Source: Clostridia bacterium
GTDB lineage: Bacteria; Bacillota; Clostridia; Oscillospirales; Acutalibacteraceae
DNA: 64,000 nt
Assembly: GCA_017379935.1 (NCBI GenBank)
Contig: JAFNVC010000034.1
Span: forward strand, 1-64,000
Reading direction: 5' to 3'
Shown here: piece after piece, positions 8,102 through 17,939 of the stretch
Position numbering within the stretch: position 1 is the stretch's first letter
How the letters are laid out: the number at the start of each line of letters is the position of its first letter
Program-made: the position numbers and the translations under genes
Notes under the pieces: model-generated
Databases searched by the model: none
Told to the model about the DNA's origin: nothing
What the model saw: the letters and a program-made list of their open reading frames with translations, nothing else

Positions 8102-10054
8102 ATGAAGAAGCTTATCAGCATTTTATTGGTATTTTTAACGCTGGCTGTTATGCCGGTGCAGGTTGCGGCGGCAGATTCGGCAAACACGGTGGAAACGGAT
8201 TTTACCGTATTGCCCGAAAAGGTTAATGAGACGACGGAAATCCGTACCCGTAAAAAGGTCGACGGACTTCGTATATATGTCGATGAGGAAAACCCGCTGT
8301 TTATGATAAGGAACTGTCCAACGGCGAATATGAATATACCTTCTGTTGCCGCAGACTCGGCAATCAAAACATATTACGCTCTTCCCGAGGATGTAAGGAA
8401 TTTTACGGTTATCTATATGGATGAGGGTCCTGCTTATATGACACCGCAGGAGCAGCTTGATTATTGGTACGCGCTTCTTGATATTCTCGAGGCTGCGAAA
8501 ATTCCCGTTGTGCTTCAGTCGGAATGCTTCTGCACAAACAAGCAGCGCGACCCGTTCACACAGGAGGAACTTTCAGCTATATTTAAAAAATATTCCACCC
8601 TTATGGGCTTTGTTCAGGTTGAGCTTTCAACTAACGGCGTTACCAACGAAAAGCTTGCCTATGACGAGGTCACGGACGATCAGGGCGTTAATAAAAATAT
8701 ACTCAGACGAATGAAATCCTGCGTAAAGGCGTGTGCCGAAAACGGCGGACTGTTTATCTGGCAGGATATGGAATATATCTATTGGAAAAAGAATAATTAT
8801 GTCAATTTTCTGCTTCAGGACAGAGAGCTTTACGACCTGCTCAAGAGTAATACGGAAAATGTAATTATTATGGATAAGCATAATGGTCACGGCAGACACT
8901 TTGCATCACAGGCTAATATTATGGGATGCTGGCTTGATGATGTCTGCGGCAACTGGGGTGTAAATCTTGAGAATTTCCTCTGGTATGAGGAGGGATTTAT
9001 CGGATACGACGACATCGGCGTTGCGCCCAATGAGCCTGATTGGATTCACACTGCAAAATATCCGCCCGCACTTTTCGGTATCGATATGATTGCTGATCTT
9101 GTCGGCGGTGCGACGGTTTATGCGATTGAAGGTACCTTCAGCCGCGGAGGACTTTACCATTTTGTTGACGGCGAGGTTGTGATGACCCCGACCTTCTGGG
9201 ATGTGCTTTATCCGTTCTATCAGCATGTGCTGGACGGTGCCGTTCCGGATAAGCAGGAGGTAAAGCAGAACGTCAAGGTTGCATATAAGATGACAAATCC
9301 TGTCGCTTACGCTCTTAAGGGTAACGATGCACACATTCTGCAGGGACTCTACTGCGATAAATTCAGCTTTTTACAGGAAAAGCTTGAGTTTAACAATCCG
9401 TACCACGACTGTACAAAAACGTGGGTACCGTCCACGGGAAGATATTATATCGTGCCCATTCTTCCTATTCACTCGAATCCGCGTCAGGTGCTTCCCGAAA
9501 GCTACATCCTCAATGATTTTACATATTTTATCAATCTGCTCTTTATAGAGCCGATAAAGCAGCGCTTCTTTGATAAGAGATATGAGGAAATCTATGAGGG
9601 CGACGGAGTGCTGTTTGATATCAATGATTATATCTATGCCTTCAACTCGAACGAGAATAAGACGGTTGATGCGCAGCAGACGGTACAGTACACTCTGCCC
9701 GAAACGAAGAAGGATATCACCCTGAAGCTTGAGGCGCATACCTACGCGATAATCAACGAGGCGGACGGCGCAATCAGTATTGATATGTGCAACCTTCGCC
9801 TTGATACGGATGCCGTTTGCAACGGACTTGAAAACGAGGATCAGTTTATGCGCGAATACGCGGCAGGCGGAAAGCGCAGTGATCCGAAGAATTTCCGCGA
9901 GACGGTTATTGAGCTTGAGGGCTTTGAAGAAAAGCCGACCGTTACCGCCGACGGCACAAACACAGCAAGGCTTAAGGAGGAGTGGAACTCCGCAAAGGGT
10001 ATTCTTACCCTGACGGTAATCTCCAACGGTCAGGTCAGAATGACGGTTAAATAA
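8102..10054 (+). CDS. Secreted glycoside hydrolase family 98 enzyme
   Basis: A 650-residue exported protein with a classical signal peptide (Lys-Lys, hydrophobic core, VAAA cleavage region near residue 24). The body follows the GH98 layout known from pneumococcal blood-group endo-beta-galactosidases: an (alpha/beta)8 catalytic domain (about 45-400) then the GH98 C-terminal beta domain (about 480-650). Matching landmarks are the strand GFVQVEL with E174 at the expected general acid, WLDDVCGNWG near 277-286, GGATVYAIEG with E343, and the late YEGDG and LEAHTYAIIN segments. The Asp before NWG in the pneumococcal enzymes, as I remember them, is Gly here. GH98 also contains xylan-active members, so mucin/blood-group glycans or xylan are both possible. 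Single-gene unit with terminator at 10063. Confidence 0.8.
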   Translation: MKKLISILLVFLTLAVMPVQVAAADSANTVETDFTVLPEKVNETTEIRTRKKVDGLRIYVDEENPLFMIRNCPTANMNIPSVAADSAIKTYYALPEDVRNFTVIYMDEGPAYMTPQEQLDYWYALLDILEAAKIPVVLQSECFCTNKQRDPFTQEELSAIFKKYSTLMGFVQVELSTNGVTNEKLAYDEVTDDQGVNKNILRRMKSCVKACAENGGLFIWQDMEYIYWKKNNYVNFLLQDRELYDLLKSNTENVIIMDKHNGHGRHFASQANIMGCWLDDVCGNWGVNLENFLWYEEGFIGYDDIGVAPNEPDWIHTAKYPPALFGIDMIADLVGGATVYAIEGTFSRGGLYHFVDGEVVMTPTFWDVLYPFYQHVLDGAVPDKQEVKQNVKVAYKMTNPVAYALKGNDAHILQGLYCDKFSFLQEKLEFNNPYHDCTKTWVPSTGRYYIVPILPIHSNPRQVLPESYILNDFTYFINLLFIEPIKQRFFDKRYEEIYEGDGVLFDINDYIYAFNSNENKTVDAQQTVQYTLPETKKDITLKLEAHTYAIINEADGAISIDMCNLRLDTDAVCNGLENEDQFMREYAAGGKRSDPKNFRETVIELEGFEEKPTVTADGTNTARLKEEWNSAKGILTLTVISNGQVRMTVK

Positions 10055-10062
10055 GGTGCAAA

Positions 10063-10098
10063 AAGAAGCGACAAAAATTTTGCCGCTTCTTAATTTTT
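10063..10098 (+). terminator. Terminator after the GH98 gene
   Basis: AAGAAGCG pairs with CGCTTCTT (with an imperfect inner stem), followed by TAATTTTTTT. Confidence 0.75.
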
Positions 10099-10101
10099 TT
10101 C

Positions 10102-10130
10102 TTTACTTTTCGGTTGAAAGCGAATATAAT
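10102..10130 (+). promoter_or_regulatory. Probable promoter of the SulP gene
   Basis: TTTACT (10102-10107), 17 bases, TATAAT (10125-10130). The -35 matches the consensus at four of six positions. Confidence 0.45.
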
Positions 10131-10158
10131 CTTCTGTGGCAAAAAAGGAGATGTTATT

Positions 10159-11814
10159 TTGAAAAGCTTTTATCTTAAACCTGAGTTCTTTTCTTCGATG
10201 AAGAAATACTCGTCTCAGAAATTCGTAAAGGACCTTGTTGCAGGTGTTATTGTTGCGATTATTGCGCTTCCGCTTTCAATTGCACTCGCTCTCGCTTCGG
10301 GTGTTGAGCCCGCCTGCGGTATTTATACTGCGATTGCGGCAGGCTTCTGTGTTTCTCTTTTCGGCGGCAGCCGTATTCAGATTGCGGGCCCGACGGCGGC
10401 ATTTGCATCAATCGTTGCAGGTATTGTTGCCGCGCAGGGTATGGACGGACTTTTCATCGCGACTATTATGGCAGGTGTGATGCTCATACTTATGGGTGTT
10501 TTCCGTTTCGGTGCGCTGATAAAATTCATTCCGCACACGATAACAACAGGCTTTACCTCAGGCATCGCACTTACGATTCTTATCGGACAGATCAAGGATT
10601 TCCTCGGACTTACCTATGCCGACGGTGTCAAGCCCATCGAGACTATCGAAAAGATTGAAGCCAATATTGAATTTATCGGCACCTTTTCGTGGCAGGCGCT
10701 TGTTGTCGGCGCAGTCAGCCTTGCTATACTTATATTTTATCCGAAAATAGAAAAGAGAGTCCCGCCCTCGTTGATTGCGGTTCTCGTCGGAGCGCTTATG
10801 GTTGCTTTTATACCGGGCTTCGAGGAGGGTGTTTATACTATCCGCGATCTTTACACGATTCCGTCAGGTCTGCCGAAGCTCGATTTCGGCGGTATGAGCC
10901 TGAGCTTTGAAAAAATCTCGGCTGTTCTGCCCGATGCACTTACAATTGCCGTGCTTGCCGCTATCGAATCGCTTCTTTCCTGTGTTGTTGCTGACGGTAT
11001 GGTCAATGCCCGACACAACTCAAATGCGGAATTGGTCGGACAGGGTATCGGTAACATCGCATCCGTGCTTTTCGGCGGTATTCCCGCAACGGGCGCTATC
11101 GCAAGAACGGCAGCTAACGCTAAAAACGGAGGCAACTCTCCCGTTGCAGGTATGGTGCACGCTGTTGTGCTTCTGCTTGTGCTTTTGTTCCTTATGCCGT
11201 ATGCGGGTCTTATCCCGATGCCGACTATTGCAGCTATTCTCTTTATGGTTGCGTATAATATGAGTGAGTGGAAAAAGTTTGTGCGCATTGTAAGGACTGC
11301 ACCGAAGAGCGATATCCTCATCCTCATCGTGACCTTTGTGCTTACTGTTGTTTTTGACCTCGTTGTTGCAATCGCGGTCGGTATGGTGCTTGCTGCAATG
11401 CTCTTTATGAAGCGTATGAGCGACGAAACCTCCGTCAACGGTTGGAAATATATCGATCCCGAAACGGACAAGGACAGCATCAATCTTAAGGCTGTACCGA
11501 AGGATGTACGTGTTTACGAAATCAGCGGACCGCTTTTCTTCGGAGTGGCGGATAAGATCCCCGAAATTATCCTCAAGGATTATACGCGCTGTCTGATCCT
11601 CAGAATGCGTGCCGTACCGTCTCTTGATTCAACCGCTCTCAACGCGCTTGAGGCACTTTACAAAAAGTGCGAGAAGCAGGGTGTACGTCTTATTCTTTCA
11701 CACGTCAACGAGCAGCCTCTCAAGGCATTGCAGAAGGCAGGGCTTTACGATAAGGTCGGCGCAGAAAACTTCTGTATGCATATCGACGAGGCGCTTACAA
11801 AAGCCGGCGCATAA
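10159..11814 (+). CDS. SulP-family anion transporter with STAS domain
   Basis: A 551-residue SLC26/SulP membrane protein. It begins with the family motif around DLVAGVIVAIIALP and ALASGVEPACGIYT, carries about 12 hydrophobic segments, and ends in a cytoplasmic STAS domain (about 435-545, YEISGPLFFG and the SLDSTAL loop). Substrates in the family are sulfate, bicarbonate and dicarboxylates; the sequence does not decide between them. The start is taken as TTG at 10159, since AAAGGAG lies 9 bases upstream and the homology begins right after it; the ATG at 10114 would add 15 unrelated residues. It converges on the Na/phosphate transporter gene and shares its terminator. Confidence 0.9.
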   Translation: MKSFYLKPEFFSSMKKYSSQKFVKDLVAGVIVAIIALPLSIALALASGVEPACGIYTAIAAGFCVSLFGGSRIQIAGPTAAFASIVAGIVAAQGMDGLFIATIMAGVMLILMGVFRFGALIKFIPHTITTGFTSGIALTILIGQIKDFLGLTYADGVKPIETIEKIEANIEFIGTFSWQALVVGAVSLAILIFYPKIEKRVPPSLIAVLVGALMVAFIPGFEEGVYTIRDLYTIPSGLPKLDFGGMSLSFEKISAVLPDALTIAVLAAIESLLSCVVADGMVNARHNSNAELVGQGIGNIASVLFGGIPATGAIARTAANAKNGGNSPVAGMVHAVVLLLVLLFLMPYAGLIPMPTIAAILFMVAYNMSEWKKFVRIVRTAPKSDILILIVTFVLTVVFDLVVAIAVGMVLAAMLFMKRMSDETSVNGWKYIDPETDKDSINLKAVPKDVRVYEISGPLFFGVADKIPEIILKDYTRCLILRMRAVPSLDSTALNALEALYKKCEKQGVRLILSHVNEQPLKALQKAGLYDKVGAENFCMHIDEALTKAGA

Positions 11815-11828
11815 TTTCCGGACATCAA

Positions 11829-11858
11829 AAAAACACCTTCCGCGAGGAAGGTGTTTTT
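11829..11858. terminator. Bidirectional terminator between the SulP and Na/Pi genes
   Basis: AAAAACACCTTC (11829-11840) pairs perfectly with GAAGGTGTTTTT (11847-11858), so A-runs and T-runs flank it on both strands. Confidence 0.9.
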
Positions 11859-11869
11859 GCATATTCGTT

Positions 11870-13627
11870 TTAATCCTTCGATGGAAGGGTATATTTATCA
11901 GCGTATTTATCGAAGCTGCCTGTGAAGGTTTCGCTGCCCGAGGATTTGTAATCGTTGAGATATTCGTGGGCATTGAAAAGAGATTTGCTGATCTGGATAA
12001 GGCATACCGCGATATTCGAGCAATGGTCGGAAACTCTTTCGTAGTTTGTAAGAAGGTCAGAAAGAACAAAGCCGAGCTCAATTGTACATTTACCGCCCGT
12101 GAGACGGGAGATGTGTCTTGATTTGATTTCCGCGAGGATATCGTCGATAACCTGCTCAAGCGGCTCAACCTCAAGAGCAAGTGCAATACTGTTTTCGGCA
12201 AATGCCTTTTCGGTCAGCTCAAGAATTTCCTTGATAGCATCCGTCGCAACCTTCAATTCCTGCGTTGCCTGCTCAGAGAAGCGGATTTCCTTGTCATCTA
12301 TTTCCTGTGCCGCCTTTGCGATATTTACGGCGTGGTCGCCGATACGTTCAAAATCGCCGATAGCGTGCAGAAGAGTGGATACAGTGTTACTGTCGGCATC
12401 CGTCAGGTCATGACCTGAAATTTTAACGAGGAATGTACCGAGCTTATCCTCGTAGTCGTCAAGCTCCTTTTCCTTCTCGATAATTTCATCAACAACCTTA
12501 CGGTCGAAATTGTCAACGAGTGAAATGGATTTAAGGAGCGCGTCGATTGCCGTCTGACCCATTTTTACCGTATAGTTACGGCTCTCGGAAACTGCAAGCG
12601 CAGGGGAATTGAGAAGACGGTCATCGATGAATGCGCTCTTGCCCGTAGCCTTCTTATCCTTGACGGTTTTGCGCGCGAGCTTTTCGAGAACCCGTGAGAA
12701 CGGGAAGAGGATAACTGTTGTTGCAATGTTGAAAATACTGTGAACAACAGCGACGCCTGCCGGCTCAATCGCGGTGTCCGTGAAGGCGAAGCCGACGAAG
12801 GTATCGATAAGGTAGAACGCCGTCAGAAACAGCGCAGTACCGATTAAATTGAAATAAACATGGATGGCGGCAACCCGCTTTGCGTTCTTGCTGACACCCA
12901 TACTTGAAATGAGTGCGGTGATACAGGTACCGATATTCTGACCCATAATGATAGGGATTGCCATTCCGTAGGAGATAACGCCTGTCATTGAAAGTGCCTG
13001 CAAAATACCGACGGTTGCGGACGATGACTGGATAACTGCTGTCATAATGATACCGATAACAAGTCCGAACAGCGGATTATCAAACATAACCATAAGCTCG
13101 CGGAATTCGGGCATATCGGCAAGCGGTGACATTGCATCGCTCATCATTTCCATACCGAACATAAGCACGGCAAAGCCGATGCATATTCCGCCGATATCCT
13201 TGACGCGGTTTTTCTTTGTCAGCATTGTCATCAGAACGCCGATGAATGCGATAATCGGTGCGAAGGAGGACGGCTTTAATAGGCTTACAAAAATATTATC
13301 ACTTTCAATACCCGCAAGGCTGAGTATCCACGCGGTAACGGTTGTACCGACGTTTGAGCCCATAATAACACCGACAGCCTGAGTCAGCTGCATAATTCCC
13401 GAGTTAACGAGACCGACGAGCATTACCGTGACGGCAGACGATGACTGAATGGTTGCCGTGATTGCAACACCGAGGGCGAGCGCCTTCCAGGGCTTGTCCG
13501 TCATAACTCTGAGAATTTTCTCGAGCTTACCGCCTGCGGTTTTTTCAAGATGGTCGGACATTGTACTCATTCCGAAAAGGAAAAGGGCAAGTCCGCCGAA
13601 AAGGGAGATGAAATTAAAAATGGTCAT
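11870..13627 (-). CDS. Na/phosphate cotransporter family protein with C-terminal PhoU-like domain
   Basis: A 585-residue membrane protein of the NptA/PNaS family. Two inverted membrane repeats each carry the hallmark QSSSA (near residues 62 and 199), and GSNVGTTVTA and GQNIGTCITA follow them. The C-terminal 240 residues form a soluble helical PhoU-like domain with alternating Glu/Asp-rich helices such as LHAIGDFERIGDHAVNIA, the metal-binding pattern. Likely role: sodium-driven phosphate handling. The ATG at 13627 is chosen because GGAGG lies 8 bases upstream; the GTG two codons earlier would be only 2 bases from it. Confidence 0.92.
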   Translation of the reverse strand: MTIFNFISLFGGLALFLFGMSTMSDHLEKTAGGKLEKILRVMTDKPWKALALGVAITATIQSSSAVTVMLVGLVNSGIMQLTQAVGVIMGSNVGTTVTAWILSLAGIESDNIFVSLLKPSSFAPIIAFIGVLMTMLTKKNRVKDIGGICIGFAVLMFGMEMMSDAMSPLADMPEFRELMVMFDNPLFGLVIGIIMTAVIQSSSATVGILQALSMTGVISYGMAIPIIMGQNIGTCITALISSMGVSKNAKRVAAIHVYFNLIGTALFLTAFYLIDTFVGFAFTDTAIEPAGVAVVHSIFNIATTVILFPFSRVLEKLARKTVKDKKATGKSAFIDDRLLNSPALAVSESRNYTVKMGQTAIDALLKSISLVDNFDRKVVDEIIEKEKELDDYEDKLGTFLVKISGHDLTDADSNTVSTLLHAIGDFERIGDHAVNIAKAAQEIDDKEIRFSEQATQELKVATDAIKEILELTEKAFAENSIALALEVEPLEQVIDDILAEIKSRHISRLTGGKCTIELGFVLSDLLTNYERVSDHCSNIAVCLIQISKSLFNAHEYLNDYKSSGSETFTGSFDKYADKYTLPSKD

Positions 13628-13738
13628 TTGCACAACCTCCGCTTTAAATGCCTGTGTTTATATTCTGCCCACCTGAAACAAAATCAAGCTATTCTAAGAT
13701 TAACACTTTTAAGATAAAAAATCAATATGTATAAAAAT

Positions 13739-13765
13739 AAAAGAGCAACTCGGAGTTGCTCTTTT
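13739..13765 (-). terminator. Terminator of the six-gene glycan operon
   Basis: A 12-bp stem (13739-13750 with 13754-13765), a 3-base loop and, on the minus strand, a TTTTATTTTTA tail, placed right after the DUF4838 stop. Confidence 0.85.
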
Positions 13766-13770
13766 TGAGG

Positions 13771-15663
13771 TTATTTCCAGTTGAACGGACGAAGCATAAA
13801 ATCAACGTCCTCTTTGTTTTCGGGGATAAGACCGAAGGATGAAACTCTGCTGATTCCGTGCGCTTTAAATGCGTCGTACAGTTCTTCATTCGCCTTGAGA
13901 CGGAAGGGATTGAGGAAGAAATATTCGCCGAGGAACTGATTAGCCTTGAAGTATTCCCAGCTGAGGTTTGCAACCTCGACATTAAACCTCTGCCCGTCGG
14001 TTATATAAGCCTTCAGTGCTTTTTTCCAAAGACGGTCGAGCTTTGCGATCTTGCTTATCGGATAGTAGCCCGACTGATAGTGCCAGTCGAAGTCAAAGGA
14101 ATGTGCCGTTGCGGCAATCTGAGCCGTCTGGATGTCAAGAATTTCCTTGATATAAGGTGCGGCAGCCTCGCCGTAGTATTCGTTGAGGAAATCAATCATA
14201 TGATATTCAACGTCAGCGTTTACGTCCCACTGAACCTTGCAGAGCAGGTAGTTGCGAAGCTCGTTGAACGCTGAATAATGACCGTCACCGCAGTTGTAGA
14301 CATAGCCTGTGATTCCGATGTCGTGCATATACTTCATCGTTGACTGAAGAGTGCCGAGGTTAGAGAAGAACTGCGCCGTGTTAAGGAAGTTGATTGTGTA
14401 ATCATAAATGTAGGTTGTATCTGCAACCTTGGTCCAGTTTTTGAAATCCTCTGCAATTGTCGGCTCGCAATCGCCGTATGCGGTAAGGAAGGTTTCCTCC
14501 TGGATATCAATGTGACCGCACTCTGTCAGCGGATGGCTTCTGCATGCGGCGTGAAGACCGCAAAGCACGGGAGCCACGTTATCGTTACAGCGGAGGGTCA
14601 GATCCTTCGGAGGCTCAGCTGTTTCAAGATAAGCGTAGAAGGTGAAGGTGAAATCCGGGAATTCATCATCGAGCGCATCAGCGAAGCTGTTTGTGAAAAT
14701 AAGCGTCGGAGCGCAGACACTTCCGTATTTTTCGTAAAGAGTCTCACAGCTTGTGCAATGGCAGTAGTTCTGGTTATCCTTCTGACCGATATGAACATGG
14801 TCGGAGGTTTCACGCGGACAGTCGCGCATCAGCTGTCTTGCATTCGCAACAGCAACCTCGAGCACTTCGGGGTTGGAGAGACAGACGTGGTCCGTCGAGC
14901 GTGTACCGTCGGGCTGGAGTGCGAAATATTCGGGATGCTCCGCGAAGAGCGCATCGGGAACGAGGGTGGGGAGGGTAACGTCCCAGAATACATAGGACAG
15001 CGCACCTCCGTAAGCCGTGGCCTCCTGCCAGAAGGAGACGTTCATTTTTGTTCTCGCACGGTGGGCATCGTTCGTGCCGGCGCAATCGTTACGGCGGATT
15101 GCGAAGGACGGCTCAACCGTTCTGTCGAGTCCCGCATCAATCACAAGGTCCTCGCTTTCGGGAACTCTTTCAAGCGTCGGGGTAAACCAGCGTACGCCGA
15201 AATATTCCTCAAGCAGTGTGTATGCGCCGTAGAGTGTTCCTCGCTCGTCCGCACCCGCGATAACAAGGTGAGTGCCGTCCGCATAAAGGCGGAAGCCGTC
15301 AGCCTTGATTGAAGCACGGTCAATCTGAACGATTTCATCCTCAATCGAGGTCTCGCCGACGAGGATTGCTTTTTCATCGGCTTCGGCATCGTTATCCGCA
15401 ACGATTTCGAGCCTTGCACCGCTCATTTTTTCAATGTAGGTCTGAAGCTCTTTAGCGGCGGTGTTGATTGTTTCGCCGGCATTTTCTGCAATAACAATTT
15501 TATATTCCGATTCACCGTCCTCAACGATATACATTTCGTCGATAACGGCGGGCGGAGTGTATTTTTCTCCGCCGTAGTCGATGTTATCCGTCTTAACGGG
15601 GATGATGCCGATGGAAAGAAGTAAAATTTCAAGGAACGAAATTATAGCTTTGATGTATGCCAT
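13771..15663 (-). CDS. DUF4838 glycosidase-like protein with membrane-anchor N-terminus
   Basis: A 630-residue protein. After a hydrophobic N-terminal segment (about 4-24, no basic n-region and no clear cleavage site) comes a small alpha/beta domain (about 50-165) like those before hexosaminidase-type barrels, with ERGTLYGAYTLLEEYFGVRWF, followed by the DUF4838 region with the conserved FAEHPEYFAL, VCLSNPEV and HIGQKDNQNYCHCTSC blocks. DUF4838 proteins are thought to be alpha-N-acetylglucosaminidase- or hexosaminidase-related glycosidases, but the activity here is not proven. Last gene of the operon, 10 bases after GH92. The start has AAGGAG upstream. Confidence 0.78.
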   Translation of the reverse strand: MAYIKAIISFLEILLLSIGIIPVKTDNIDYGGEKYTPPAVIDEMYIVEDGESEYKIVIAENAGETINTAAKELQTYIEKMSGARLEIVADNDAEADEKAILVGETSIEDEIVQIDRASIKADGFRLYADGTHLVIAGADERGTLYGAYTLLEEYFGVRWFTPTLERVPESEDLVIDAGLDRTVEPSFAIRRNDCAGTNDAHRARTKMNVSFWQEATAYGGALSYVFWDVTLPTLVPDALFAEHPEYFALQPDGTRSTDHVCLSNPEVLEVAVANARQLMRDCPRETSDHVHIGQKDNQNYCHCTSCETLYEKYGSVCAPTLIFTNSFADALDDEFPDFTFTFYAYLETAEPPKDLTLRCNDNVAPVLCGLHAACRSHPLTECGHIDIQEETFLTAYGDCEPTIAEDFKNWTKVADTTYIYDYTINFLNTAQFFSNLGTLQSTMKYMHDIGITGYVYNCGDGHYSAFNELRNYLLCKVQWDVNADVEYHMIDFLNEYYGEAAAPYIKEILDIQTAQIAATAHSFDFDWHYQSGYYPISKIAKLDRLWKKALKAYITDGQRFNVEVANLSWEYFKANQFLGEYFFLNPFRLKANEELYDAFKAHGISRVSSFGLIPENKEDVDFMLRPFNWK

Positions 15664-15673
15664 AGCAATCTCC

Positions 15674-17923
15674 TTACTTTGTCATTTCAAATACAAGCTC
15701 GCCGCCGCCCATAAGCTCATCGTGAGTGATGTAGCAGCCGTCAAGCTCCTTGCCGTTAAGGGTGATTTTTTCAACGTAGATGTTATCCTTACCCTGATTA
15801 TTTGCCGTGATTTTAAGTGTCTTGCCGTTGGCGAGAGAAATCTCTGCACTGTCAACGTTCGGAGAGCCGAGCCAGTATTTGTCACTGCCTGCAAGGGGAT
15901 AGAAGCCCATTGCGGAGAAAACGTACCACGAGCTGAGCGTACCGCCGTCGTCGTTACCGTCGAGACCGTTGACATCTGTGCTGAAGCGTTCGTCGAGAGT
16001 CCAGCGCACCCATTTCTGTGTAAGGTCTGCTCTGCCTGCATTTGCGAAGAGGTAAGGTGTGTGGATATCGTGCTGATTACCGACCCAGAAGCCTGCGCCC
16101 GGATCAATAGCCGCGCGGTTGAGTGAAGCGTCCTTCATAAACTTATCAAGCTCGGAAACGAAATATTCCTCACTGCCGAAAAGCTCAATCATTCCGTCGA
16201 TATCGTGTGTTGCGCTCCAGCGCCAATGGCGTGCACCGCCCTCACTGTATGCAGTTGCATATTTGGTGATAAGGAACATATCGTGGAAAGCCGTGATGTT
16301 GGGATTAAAGCGCTTTACAAAGCTGCCGTCAGCGTTTCTCGGCTGGAAATACTTTGTTTCGGGATTGAAAAGATTTTTGTAATACATTGATTTTTCAGCA
16401 TATCTTTCCGCATCCTCGGTGTAGCCGAGCTCGGCGGCAAGAACTGAAATCGCATTATCCTCCCACGCATATTCGAGAGTGAAGCTGACGGATTCCTCAC
16501 CGTTTGCAAGGTCGTCGGGAATGTAGCCGTATTCGTTGTATTCCTTGACGAAATTTCTGCCCGACCTGGAGACGGAGGTTTCGGACGTTTTCTTCATCGC
16601 CTCATACATTGTTGCAACGTCGAAATCTCTGTAACCCTTGAGATAACTTTCGGTGATCATAATATTGGTTGGATCACCGTGCATTGAGGAGGCGTAGCCT
16701 GCACCCTGCGGCCAGCGCGGAATATTACCGCCGATTTTTGTCATTTCAACAAGACTTCTGAGACAGTCTGCCTGAATTTCAGGCTCGATAAGCATATAGA
16801 GCGAATGTGTATCGCGGCAGGTGTCCCAGAGAGACATATCCGAGCGGTAGGTGTAGCCGTCAGCGGTATGCACCTTTTTGTCAAAGCCGAGGTATTCGCC
16901 GTTAACGTCGGTGAAATTGGTCGGCATAATCATACTGTGGTAAAGTGCGGTGTAGAAAACTGTTTTGATTTCGTCGTCGGGAGTGCTGATTTTAATTGCC
17001 GAGAGTCTGTCCTCCCAATCAGCAACGGCATTGTCGCGCACATCGTCAAAGGTGAGACCGTTTGTTTCAGCCTCGAGGTTGAGCTTCGCATTTTCAACGC
17101 TTACAAAGCTGACTGCGAGCTTTAATTCAACACTTTCACCTTCTAATTTGCCGAAGTTGAGGTCAATGCCGAGATCGCTTGAATCACCCTTGATTTCGTA
17201 GGACTTGATTTCCTTATCCGCGGTTGCGGCAAAGTAAACGGGAAGACCGTCGTATCTTGCGGAGAATGCACCATAGATAACTGCACCGCCCGTAATCATA
17301 CCTGTTTCTTCGTCGTAATCGACAAAGCCGCTGTCAGCCGATCTGCCGGCAGCAACGCTCGTTACGTCGAGGTAGAGTCTTGAATCCTTCTTGTTATTGA
17401 AGGTGTAGCGGTGAACGCCCGTATGCTCGTCCGCTGTCATTTCGGCAAGGCAGTTCATTGTCGGGAGGTAGACGGCGTAATAGCCTGCCGAAGCAACCTC
17501 GCTGTTGTGAGAGTAGGGGATTTCGCCTGCTTTTTTCTTACCGGTTACGGGCGTAACGCGGAAGATGCCGTAATCCTCAGCACCCGTACCCGAAAGTCTC
17601 GAATGGCTGAAGCCTCTGATATGTCTTTGCTCGTAGTAGTAGCCCGAGGTGTTCATTTTTGTTATGTAAAGACCGCCCATAAATGATGTGTCGGGGCCGA
17701 GACGTACAGCACCGAAGGGAACTGTTGCGGCAGGACTTAACATACCGCATGCCCACGGAGTACCGCCTGTACCGATAAAGGGATCAACGTACTGTGAATA
17801 TTCACCCGTGACAGGCTCGGGCATCTCAACGGGCTTCATAAGAATGCCGTTGAAAAGACCTGCGAACGCAGTCTCGAAAATGACAATCGCGGAAACAAAA
17901 ATTCTGATAATTGGCCACAACAT
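15674..17923 (-). CDS. GH92 alpha-mannosidase
   Basis: A 749-residue GH92 enzyme, the usual length for the family. The N-terminal signature YVDPFIGTGG (about 44-53) and FGAVRLGPDTSF begin the beta-sandwich domain, and the (alpha/alpha)6 domain follows from about residue 290 with SLWDTCRDTHSLY, GYVPDD-like YGYIPDD and YAWEDNAI. GH92 enzymes are calcium-dependent exo-alpha-mannosidases active on N-glycan and fungal mannans. The N-terminus is hydrophobic (about 3-27) without a clear cleavage site, which suggests a membrane anchor. Between nadE (16 bases) and the DUF4838 gene (10 bases) in one operon. GGAGGG precedes the ATG. Confidence 0.93.
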   Translation of the reverse strand: MLWPIIRIFVSAIVIFETAFAGLFNGILMKPVEMPEPVTGEYSQYVDPFIGTGGTPWACGMLSPAATVPFGAVRLGPDTSFMGGLYITKMNTSGYYYEQRHIRGFSHSRLSGTGAEDYGIFRVTPVTGKKKAGEIPYSHNSEVASAGYYAVYLPTMNCLAEMTADEHTGVHRYTFNNKKDSRLYLDVTSVAAGRSADSGFVDYDEETGMITGGAVIYGAFSARYDGLPVYFAATADKEIKSYEIKGDSSDLGIDLNFGKLEGESVELKLAVSFVSVENAKLNLEAETNGLTFDDVRDNAVADWEDRLSAIKISTPDDEIKTVFYTALYHSMIMPTNFTDVNGEYLGFDKKVHTADGYTYRSDMSLWDTCRDTHSLYMLIEPEIQADCLRSLVEMTKIGGNIPRWPQGAGYASSMHGDPTNIMITESYLKGYRDFDVATMYEAMKKTSETSVSRSGRNFVKEYNEYGYIPDDLANGEESVSFTLEYAWEDNAISVLAAELGYTEDAERYAEKSMYYKNLFNPETKYFQPRNADGSFVKRFNPNITAFHDMFLITKYATAYSEGGARHWRWSATHDIDGMIELFGSEEYFVSELDKFMKDASLNRAAIDPGAGFWVGNQHDIHTPYLFANAGRADLTQKWVRWTLDERFSTDVNGLDGNDDGGTLSSWYVFSAMGFYPLAGSDKYWLGSPNVDSAEISLANGKTLKITANNQGKDNIYVEKITLNGKELDGCYITHDELMGGGELVFEMTK

Positions 17924-17939
17924 AGTTTATCCCTCCGAA

